Shown: positions 5,754 through 11,331 of the stretch, piece by piece | Numbering within the stretch: position 1 is the stretch's first letter | How the letters are laid out: every line of letters begins with the position of its first letter | Source: CAXGTL01 sp964012725 | GTDB lineage: Archaea > Nanobdellota > Nanobdellia > Woesearchaeales > CAXGTL01 | Reading direction: 5' to 3' | NCBI GenBank assembly: GCA_964012725.1 | Contig: CAXGTL010000021.1 | Coordinates: 1 to 20,125, forward strand | DNA length: 20,125 nucleotides | Position numbers and translations under genes: made by a program | Notes under the pieces: model-generated | Seen by the model: the letters and a program-made list of their open reading frames with translations, nothing else | What the model was told of the DNA's origin: nothing | Databases searched by the model: none

Positions 5754-8415
5754 TACCAATCTTCAACGCAAACTTACTCACTTCCATCATCACAAACCCT
5801 AGGAATGAAACTATCAATATCTTACCAATATCCATCCAAACCAAACCAGTTGTACCAAATACTATCTGCATTGGTCTCCAATAAATAACAATTGCTTGAA
5901 CAATCAATGAAATACTCACTGCTCCAATTAACCAAAGATTAGAAAATGGATTCAGTTTCTTAAAACTAGGCAATAAAGACCTACTACTCATGACAGCAAA
6001 CATCTGAAACATTACTAATGTTGAGAATGCCATTGTTTGTGCTTTAACTAAATTAATATCTTTATACTGATTAAATACAAATAATGTACCTAAGCCCATT
6101 ATTAATCCAAATACTAATATTGAGATCAACATCTTAGTTGTAATTGGTTTTTCTTTAGGATTACGAGGCATTCGCTTCATTATACCTTCTTCAGCAGACT
6201 CTAATCCCAAACCTAATGCAGGAAGATCATCTGTAAGAAGACTCATAAGCAAGATCTGTAATGGTAATAATGGTAAAGGGAACTTAAGCAGAACTGCAAT
6301 TAATACTGCTGTAACTTCGCCTGCATTACATGATAATAAATATTTAGCAGACTTAATCATTTTGTCATAAATATTTCTACCTATTCCAATTGCAGTCACA
6401 ATTGAAGAAAAATCATCATCCACTAATGTTGTATCTGAAACTTCTTTAGAAACATCTGTTCCTGTTATACCCATTGCAATTCCAATGTCAGCTTTTTTCA
6501 GTGCAGGTGCATCATTAACACCATCACCAGTCATTGCAACTACATGTCCTCTTTTTTGAAGAGCATTAACTATTCTTGATTTTTGTATTGGTAGAGCCCT
6601 TGCAACGATTCTTATTTTATCAATCTTTTTCTCAAGCTCAGAATCACTCAATTTTTCCATTTCTTCGCCACTTAACACTAAATCACCTTTTTTAAACAAT
6701 CCAATCTTTTCAGCAACAGCTTTTGCAGTAACAGAATGGTCTCCAGTGATAATCATAACTTTGATTCCAGCAGTTTGACACTGTTTAATAGATTTCTTCA
6801 CTTCTTCTCTAGGTGGATCAATCATTCCAACCAATCCAATAAATATTAAACCTTTTTCAATATTATCTATACTATATTTTGTTGTTTTAACTTCTTTATA
6901 TGCCATACCAAGAACACGTAAAGCATTGCTTGCATAAGCATTATTCATTTTAAGAACATTATTTTTATCTTTTTTAGTTATTTTTCTAATTTTACCATTT
7001 TCATAAATTCTGTCACACACTTGAACTAATAAATCAGGAGCTCCTTTTACATAAGCTTCATTTTTATTATTAATTTTATTTTTAAATATAACACTCATCT
7101 TTTTTCTATTAGAATCAAAAGGTAATTCTTCTACTAAAGTAAAATGTTTGTGCATATATTCTTCTTCAAGTTTAGCTTTTTTACCAAGAACTATTAAAGA
7201 ACCTTCAGTAGGATCTCCTACAACTTTATACTTATTTGCTTTTTTATTTAATTTTGCATTATTACAAAGATAACCAATTCTTAGAAGTAATTCTAAATTC
7301 TTAGCACTTATTTTTTTACTATTAACTAAAAAATCACCAACTGGGTTATAACCACTACCTGTAACTTTTATTTTTTTATTATCAAAATAAACATCTGTAA
7401 CAGTCATTTGATTCTTTGTAATTGTACCTGTTTTATCTGAACAGATTATAGTTGCAGCACCTAAACTTTCAGCTGCAGGTAGTTTTCTTATTAACATGTT
7501 CTTTTTTGCAAGTTTTTTTGTACCAACAGATAATCCAACAGTTACAATCACTGGCAATGAATTAGGTATTGTTGATACTGTTAATGCAAGTGCAACCAAA
7601 AGCATCTCAGCCCAGCTCATTGCTCCTTGCCAAATTCCTGCAACAAACACAATCAAGATTAATCCAAGAGATATGATTCCTATTTGTTTTGCCATTTGTT
7701 GAAACTTAGTTTGTAACGGAGTCTTTGTTTCTACAGTTGTTTCTAATGATTTTGCAATCTTACCAAATTCAGTATTCATACCAGTACCAGTTACAATACT
7801 TCTTCCTTTACCATATGTAACAATTGTACTCATAAAAGCCATATTTTCTTGACTAGCAATAGAAGTGCCTACTTTATATGGAGTAATTATTTTTTTTGAT
7901 GGAACAGATTCACCTGTTAAACATGCTTCATCAATTTGCATACTATGTGATTCAAAGATTCTTGAATCAGCTGGAACTATGTCTCCTTCTTCTAATAATA
8001 ATATATCACCAGGAACAACATCTTTAGCAGCAATCTTTATTTGTTTACCATTACGCAAAACTTTTGCAGTTGGTGCAGATATTTTTTGTAATGCTTCAAT
8101 TGCTTTTTCTGCTCTAAACTCTTGCACAAAACCTAGTATTGCGTTTAATAATACTATGCCAAACATTGCAATTGATTCAACAGTTTCTCCTAAAAATAAA
8201 GAAAGAACTCCAGCACCTATTAATAAAAGAATTAATGCATTCTTAAACTGGTTAACAAATATTTGAAAAGCACTTATCTTCTTACCTTTTTCTAGTTCAT
8301 TAGGGCCATACTTTTGCAATCTTCTTTTAGAATCAGAACTAGTTAAACCTGTTTTTGAACTTTTTAATAATTCAAAAACTTTGTTTATTTTCAGTGCATA
8401 ATAATTTTCACTCAC
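5734..8415 (-). CDS. P-type (P2-like) cation-transporting ATPase
   Basis: This 893-aa membrane pump has all catalytic motifs: TGES (167-170, actuator), DKTGT with phosphorylated D327, KGAP (457-460), DPPR (533-536), TGD (557-559) and TGDGVNDAP (629-637). About ten membrane segments and an N-terminal cation-ATPase domain place it with the SERCA/PMR1-like calcium group. Two ion-ligand positions differ. The M4 signature usually reading PEGLP is PNSLP (284-288), and in M6 the SERCA Asn796 position is Ser725. The SERCA site-I equivalents N697, E700, T728 and D729 are kept. The ion is therefore uncertain. The start is GTG at 8413-8415, with GAGGT at 8422-8426 as ribosome-binding site. A TAA microsatellite lies just upstream, and the helicase gene overlaps the end. 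Confidence 0.92.
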   Translation of the reverse strand: MSENYYALKINKVFELLKSSKTGLTSSDSKRRLQKYGPNELEKGKKISAFQIFVNQFKNALILLLIGAGVLSLFLGETVESIAMFGIVLLNAILGFVQEFRAEKAIEALQKISAPTAKVLRNGKQIKIAAKDVVPGDILLLEEGDIVPADSRIFESHSMQIDEACLTGESVPSKKIITPYKVGTSIASQENMAFMSTIVTYGKGRSIVTGTGMNTEFGKIAKSLETTVETKTPLQTKFQQMAKQIGIISLGLILIVFVAGIWQGAMSWAEMLLVALALTVSTIPNSLPVIVTVGLSVGTKKLAKKNMLIRKLPAAESLGAATIICSDKTGTITKNQMTVTDVYFDNKKIKVTGSGYNPVGDFLVNSKKISAKNLELLLRIGYLCNNAKLNKKANKYKVVGDPTEGSLIVLGKKAKLEEEYMHKHFTLVEELPFDSNRKKMSVIFKNKINNKNEAYVKGAPDLLVQVCDRIYENGKIRKITKKDKNNVLKMNNAYASNALRVLGMAYKEVKTTKYSIDNIEKGLIFIGLVGMIDPPREEVKKSIKQCQTAGIKVMIITGDHSVTAKAVAEKIGLFKKGDLVLSGEEMEKLSDSELEKKIDKIRIVARALPIQKSRIVNALQKRGHVVAMTGDGVNDAPALKKADIGIAMGITGTDVSKEVSDTTLVDDDFSSIVTAIGIGRNIYDKMIKSAKYLLSCNAGEVTAVLIAVLLKFPLPLLPLQILLMSLLTDDLPALGLGLESAEEGIMKRMPRNPKEKPITTKMLISILVFGLIMGLGTLFVFNQYKDINLVKAQTMAFSTLVMFQMFAVMSSRSLLPSFKKLNPFSNLWLIGAVSISLIVQAIVIYWRPMQIVFGTTGLVWMDIGKILIVSFLGFVMMEVSKFALKIGNGKAKA

Positions 8416-8432
8416 TGGATAACCTCTTTTTT

Positions 8433-8460
8433 TAATAATAATAATAATAATAATAATAAT
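8433..8460. repeat. (TAA)n trinucleotide microsatellite upstream of the ATPase
   Basis: Positions 8433-8460 are an uninterrupted run of a little over nine TAA units, continuing as a degenerate TAATTA run to about 8474. On the minus (coding) strand this is an ATT run. It lies between the aCPSF2 stop and the ATPase ribosome-binding site. Changes in repeat number would alter the spacing ahead of the ATPase start without touching any reading frame. Confidence 0.85.
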
Positions 8461-8488
8461 TATAATAATTATAATCCTAAACTACTTT

Positions 8489-9781
8489 TCACTTAACAAC
8501 AATAACTTCATTCTTCTTAGTAGCATGAACAGTCATTCCCATTGATTTAGCCCATGAAGCTAAATTACCTTCTGCTCCAGGATCTCCGTGGTTCAAAACC
8601 AAAACTTTTGGTTTAATCTTCATAATATACTTTTTCAAACCTTTTAATCCAGCATGTGCTGAAAAATCGTATTTTTTAACCAGGCATTTTACATGAACTT
8701 TATTACCATCTAAAAACATAGAACCAGTTTCAAGCAAAGCTCTTCCACCAGTGCCTTCTGCTTGGTACCCTGTTAATAATATTGCATTATTTGGATCATG
8801 CCATAGATATTTAATATATTCAATAACTGGTCCACCTGAAACCATACCAGAAGTTGTAACAAATATGCCTTGTTTTTTTATTGCATCCTGTCTTCGTTTA
8901 AAACCTTTGATAAACTTAACTTTATTATCAAATTTTCTTAATTTATGTATGTTTTTTGTAAACTTTTCTTCACGCAGAATTTTGCTATACACTTTTTTAG
9001 CCATTCCGTCTAAATAAATTGGAACTCTAGTTTTTAGTTCACTTAATATTAATAATATTTCTTGTGCTCTTCCTACTGCAAATGCTGGAACTATAACAGA
9101 ACCACCTTTTTCTAATGTTCTTTTAATAGTGTTTAAGAAATCTGCTTTTTGTTTTTGTCTATCTGGGTGATTTCTATCCCCATATGTAGATTCACATATT
9201 AAAATATCAATCTTTTCTCCATAATTAACATCAGCCCTTGGCATTAACATTGATTCATTTGTGTTAAAATCTCCAGTGTAAAGTAAAGTTTTCCCGTCAA
9301 CTTTTAATAATATACATGCACTTCCAGGTATGTGCCCTGCATCAAAGAATTTAAATTCACAATCATTAAATACATTTTTTTTTCTATAATTAACATTCAT
9401 CATTTGGTCAAGAACATTTATTATATTTTCTTTATTATAAGCAGGATTTCTTTCATTTAAGATTTCAATCTTTAATGAATCTCTTAATAATAGTTTACAT
9501 AAAAATTTAGTCATACTGGTGCAATAAATATTAGCATCCATTCCCATGTAATTGAATAAAGGTAATGCACCTGAATGATCAAGATGAGCATGACTAAGCA
9601 AAACTAAGTTTACCTTGTCAACATCTTTAATTACAGGATATTCAGAACCAGTTTCTTCTAAACCTTCGCCTTCTAATCCTATTTTTATTCCTGAATCAAA
9701 CAATATTTTGTTGTTCTTAGTTCTAACTTCAACACAACTTCTTCCTACTTCTTGTGCAGCTCCGTGTAATATGATTTTCAT
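8489..9781 (-). CDS. Archaeal CPSF-like RNase without KH domain (aCPSF2), MBL/beta-CASP fold
   Basis: This is a zinc-dependent ribonuclease of the metallo-beta-lactamase/beta-CASP family, 430 aa, related to the cleavage-and-polyadenylation endonuclease. Metal and catalytic motifs are present: HAHLDH (64-69), DAGH (147-150), GDF (170-172), the beta-CASP motif A region ESTYGDR (197-203), motif B in FSAHA (373-377) and motif C LNHGD (396-400). There is no N-terminal KH extension, which separates it from the aCPSF1 gene at 15220-17112. The start at 9779-9781 follows GAGAGGG, and the family begins at the MKIILHGAAQEVGRS segment. A longer open frame reaching 9859 runs through the structured RNA and is rejected. 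The ATPase follows after 73 nt. Confidence 0.93.
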   Translation of the reverse strand: MKIILHGAAQEVGRSCVEVRTKNNKILFDSGIKIGLEGEGLEETGSEYPVIKDVDKVNLVLLSHAHLDHSGALPLFNYMGMDANIYCTSMTKFLCKLLLRDSLKIEILNERNPAYNKENIINVLDQMMNVNYRKKNVFNDCEFKFFDAGHIPGSACILLKVDGKTLLYTGDFNTNESMLMPRADVNYGEKIDILICESTYGDRNHPDRQKQKADFLNTIKRTLEKGGSVIVPAFAVGRAQEILLILSELKTRVPIYLDGMAKKVYSKILREEKFTKNIHKLRKFDNKVKFIKGFKRRQDAIKKQGIFVTTSGMVSGGPVIEYIKYLWHDPNNAILLTGYQAEGTGGRALLETGSMFLDGNKVHVKCLVKKYDFSAHAGLKGLKKYIMKIKPKVLVLNHGDPGAEGNLASWAKSMGMTVHATKKNEVIVVK

Positions 9782-9811
9782 GATATATCCCTCTCTTCCT
9801 TGTATAAATAT

Positions 9812-9956
9812 AAAAAAACCAGCGAGAATAGAGCAATTTGCAGCTCTATCACCCCTCACTGGAAAAGTTTTCCGCCAAACTTTTTATCCTATAGGACTGT
9901 GAAACCCACCAATCCTTTCCCCCAACCACCCGCCCTAAGGCAATAGTTGTGGTTTT
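9812..9956 (-). ncRNA. Candidate structured RNA or 5' leader upstream of aCPSF2
   Basis: This G+C-rich island (24 of 40 bases are G or C at 9901-9940) stands in an A+T-rich region and carries no gene. In 5'-3' order on the minus strand its helices are: AACCAC/GTGGTT (9954-9949 with 9929-9924) enclosing a GCC/GGC helix; GGATT/AGTCC (9915-9911 with 9898-9894, one G-U) enclosing GTG/CAC; an 8-bp helix AAAAGTTT/AAACTTTT (9884-9877 with 9870-9863); and CCAGTGAG/CTCGCTGG (9862-9855 with 9826-9819, one G-U) enclosing ATAGAGC/GCTCTAT (9849-9843 with 9834-9828). U7 (9818-9812) follows directly, as in a terminator. I could not match it to tRNA, 5S, SRP RNA or RNase P RNA. The strand is chosen from the U-tract. 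Confidence 0.5.
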
Positions 9957-9980
9957 CTTAGTGAGTTATGAACCTCTTTT

Positions 9981-10202
9981 TTATTTCCTCTTTTTTCCCC
10001 TTCCTCTTCTTTTTTTAGTAACCTCTTTTTTATCAGCAGTATTTTGTTCAAACTTAACATACCACTTATTAGAATCGGGATCAAACTTGAAAATAACATT
10101 ATGTTTTTGTGTTTTGTCTAAAGCAAATAACAATGGCATAGGGATTGTAGTCTCATAACTACTTCCACGCTTGTATAATTTTCTTCTAATTTCAGTAGTC
10201 AT
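9981..10202 (-). CDS. AbrB-fold (SpoVT/AbrB-like) small DNA-binding protein
   Basis: This 73-aa protein has the swapped-hairpin AbrB pattern: a basic first strand RRKLYKRGSSYETTIPMPLLF (about 6-26), then a charged turn and a second strand NVIFKFD (about 35-41) and KWYVKFEQ. The C-terminal tail is strongly basic (KKRRGRGKKRK), likely to bind nucleic acid. Such dimers act as transcription regulators or as antitoxins. The ATG is at 10200-10202; a weak TTAGGT lies upstream. A perfect 9-bp palindrome sits 26 nt before the ATG and is a possible operator. It is the third gene after two tiny membrane-protein genes on the same strand and is probably in their operon. The RNA element at 9812-9956 follows. 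Confidence 0.75.
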   Translation of the reverse strand: MTTEIRRKLYKRGSSYETTIPMPLLFALDKTQKHNVIFKFDPDSNKWYVKFEQNTADKKEVTKKRRGRGKKRK

Positions 10203-10227
10203 ATCGAAAACCTAAGTTTTTTATGTT

Positions 10228-10248
10228 CAGAAATTCATTGAATTTCTG
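10228..10248. promoter_or_regulatory. Perfect 9-bp inverted repeat before the AbrB-like gene
   Basis: CAGAAATTC (10228-10236) and GAATTTCTG (10240-10248) are exact reverse complements, separated by ATT. The repeat abuts the stop of the 55-aa membrane-protein gene and ends 26 nt before the AbrB-like start. On the + strand it is followed by a T-rich run (10249-10259), so it could also terminate antisense transcription. On the minus strand no U-tract follows, which favours an operator or an RNA hairpin between the genes. Confidence 0.5.
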
Positions 10249-10416
10249 TTATTTTTTTTCAAACAAATTTAATAATAAAGTAATTATAATAACAGCAAAA
10301 TAAATCACATGAACAGACAATTCTACTAAATCAAATCCTTTATTTAATCCATATAAAACTAAGAAAATTGTCAAAATAAATGCAATGGAATTAAGTAAAT
10401 ATCTAATTGTTATCAT
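10249..10416 (-). CDS. Tiny two-helix membrane protein, 55 aa
   Basis: The open frame starts at ATG 10414-10416 and ends with TAA at 10249-10251. The product begins MITIRYLLNSIAFILTIF and ends LLLNLFEKK. Two hydrophobic segments (about 6-22 and 33-52) flank a short loop NKGFDLVEL, so it is probably a helical hairpin in the membrane. It begins three bases after the stop of the preceding 41-aa gene. AGGA, inside the end of that gene, could serve as the ribosome-binding site. I do not recognise the family. It may be a holin-like or toxin-like peptide or an accessory subunit, but nothing in the sequence decides this. Confidence 0.6.
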   Translation of the reverse strand: MITIRYLLNSIAFILTIFLVLYGLNKGFDLVELSVHVIYFAVIIITLLLNLFEKK

Positions 10417-10419
10417 TTT

Positions 10420-10545
10420 TTATATTCCTATTAAAATTTTCCAAAGTAAAATTAGGATACCAACAACTCCTAAGATTATACCAATTACACCTAAAACTTT
10501 CAAAAATTTGTCAAGAGCAGTTTGTTTTTTTATTTTCTTAGCCAT
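10420..10545 (-). CDS. Tiny single-span membrane protein, 41 aa
   Basis: The ATG at 10543-10545 is preceded by a strong GAGGTGA ribosome-binding site (10551-10557), which is the main argument that this short frame is real. The product starts MAKKIKKQTALDKFLK, a basic amphipathic stretch, and continues as one hydrophobic helix rich in Gly, Ile, Val and Leu (about 17-35) ending LWKILIGI. The basic N-terminus predicts that end inside the cell. It is the first gene of a probable operon with the 55-aa membrane protein and the AbrB-like protein. A hairpin with a U7 tract lies directly upstream. The family is not recognised. Confidence 0.65.
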   Translation of the reverse strand: MAKKIKKQTALDKFLKVLGVIGIILGVVGILILLWKILIGI

Positions 10546-10567
10546 GAGTTTCACCTCGTTTTAAAAT

Positions 10568-10656
10568 AAAAAAAGAGCAAATAATTGTTTGCTGCATAGA
10601 ATTTTTGAATTCGGTTTTAGGGGGTTGAAATCAATTGCAACAAAACAATCTTGCTC
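10568..10656 (-). ncRNA. Candidate small RNA or 5' leader: three-helix hairpin plus U7
   Basis: On the minus strand three consecutive helices pair across the element: GAGCAA/TTGCTC (10656-10651 with 10580-10575), ATTGTTT/AAACAAT (10649-10643 with 10590-10584) and GTTGCA/TGCAGC (10641-10636 with 10596-10591, one G-U). Small one- to three-base internal loops separate them. The apical loop contains a C5 run and a small GAATT/AATTC hairpin. U7 (10574-10568) follows the closing base pair directly. A strong BRE/TATA box (10703-10716) predicts transcription from about 10680. The element could be a small RNA ended by the U7 tract or an attenuator-like leader for the 41-aa gene, whose ribosome-binding site begins 11 nt further on. 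Confidence 0.5.
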
Positions 10657-10702
10657 CTTTAACATAAATACTTATAATATATCTTATTTAAATACTAACT
10701 AA

Positions 10703-10716
10703 TATATAAATCTTTC
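10703..10716 (-). promoter_or_regulatory. BRE/TATA promoter for the RNA element and tiny-protein operon
   Basis: On the minus strand GAAAGA is followed by TTTATATA (10710-10703), a close match to the archaeal BRE plus TATA consensus. The predicted start is near 10680, about 24 nt before the hairpin at 10656. Positions 10662-10812 hold no gene and consist of this box, further TATA-like boxes and 12-bp repeats. Confidence 0.55.
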
Positions 10717-10728
10717 TATTATCTTATT

Positions 10729-10764
10729 TACTTGTAATATTACTTATAAATATACTTATATTTT
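10729..10764. repeat. Three tandem 12-bp TACTTATAAATA-like repeats
   Basis: TACTTGTAATAT (10729), TACTTATAAATA (10741) and TACTTATATTTT (10753) follow each other with an exact 12-bp period. A fourth core, TACTTATAAT, lies at 10669, 60 bp from the first. The 10-mer ATCTTATTTA is also repeated at 10681 and 10721. The repeats lie upstream of the predicted BRE/TATA box of the tiny-protein operon and could bind a regulator. Base composition makes chance a real alternative. Confidence 0.4.
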
Positions 10765-10812
10765 GAAATAAAAGAACATAAACTATAATCAATTAATAGA
10801 AATATAAAATAT

Positions 10813-11295
10813 TTAAACAGAATTCTTTCTCTTTTTCAGATTCTTATAAACCCAAACCAAACCAATCCCAATAAGGCTGTAGTTCACTAACATAAACCAA
10901 GGATTGCCCCAGCTAATACCATCAAAATATACATTAAATGGCCATAAGAATGGTGTTGGTAAAAACTCTTTGCTATGCGTTGGAATGTCCATAACTATTG
11001 CAACCGGCCATGCATACATATAGAGTGGAACTTTCTTTAATATTAAATAAACAATACCAAAAACAATTGCACAAATAATAATGCTGTGTGACAATCCATA
11101 TAATGTAAAGACCCAGTCTGGTATAGACTCTAGGTGAGGAGCTCCCCTTTGAAAGCCATTGAACAATAAATTATAAAACATATAAATCATCCATGACAAA
11201 GAATCAGGCAATAGTCCAAATAACACAGCCCACTTTATCTTTTTTGTTTTATGAAAGATAATGATGCTCCATAGTGCGTGTGCTAGGTAGTCCAT
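10813..11295 (-). CDS. DUF457/YdjM-like membrane-bound hydrolase-type protein
   Basis: This 160-aa protein has about four membrane segments and begins MDYLAHALWSIIIFHK. Polar conserved-looking residues lie at membrane boundaries: DYLAHALW (2-9), LLPDSLSW (28-35), HSIII (70-74) and MDIPTHSKEFLPTPFLWPF (about 102-120). His/Asp residues at helix ends are characteristic of the YdjM-type membrane-bound metal-dependent hydrolase family. The substrate is unknown. The ATG at 11293-11295 has no ribosome-binding site, but a TATA box lies about 28 nt upstream, so the mRNA is probably leaderless. The gene is downstream of gyrB (36-nt gap) on the same strand but appears to have its own promoter. Confidence 0.75.
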   Translation of the reverse strand: MDYLAHALWSIIIFHKTKKIKWAVLFGLLPDSLSWMIYMFYNLLFNGFQRGAPHLESIPDWVFTLYGLSHSIIICAIVFGIVYLILKKVPLYMYAWPVAIVMDIPTHSKEFLPTPFLWPFNVYFDGISWGNPWFMLVNYSLIGIGLVWVYKNLKKRKNSV

Positions 11296-11318
11296 ATTAA
11301 TATAAAATAATAAAGAAG

Positions 11319-11326
11319 TATAAAAA
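11319..11326 (-). promoter_or_regulatory. TATA-type promoter of the DUF457-like gene (leaderless)
   Basis: On the minus strand TTTTTATA (11326-11319) is centred about 28 nt before the ATG at 11295. It lies in the 36-nt gap after the gyrB stop. No Shine-Dalgarno motif is present before the ATG, consistent with leaderless initiation. Confidence 0.5.
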
Positions 11327-11331
11327 CTTAA

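Noticed and set aside
7865..8266. Plus-strand open frame opposite the ATPase
   Set aside because: It lies entirely antisense to conserved ATPase motifs, has no ribosome-binding site and shows no recognisable protein pattern.
9782..9859. N-terminal extension of the aCPSF2 frame by 26 residues
   Set aside because: The extension runs through the structured RNA, its hairpin and U7 tract. The internal ATG at 9781 has GAGAGGG before it, and the family begins at that residue.
9812..9956. tRNA, 5S rRNA, SRP RNA or RNase P RNA as identity of the G+C-rich island
   Set aside because: No T-loop GTTCRA motif or acceptor pairing for a tRNA, no 5S core, no SRP helix-8 tetraloop arrangement and no RNase P P4 consensus could be found by eye.
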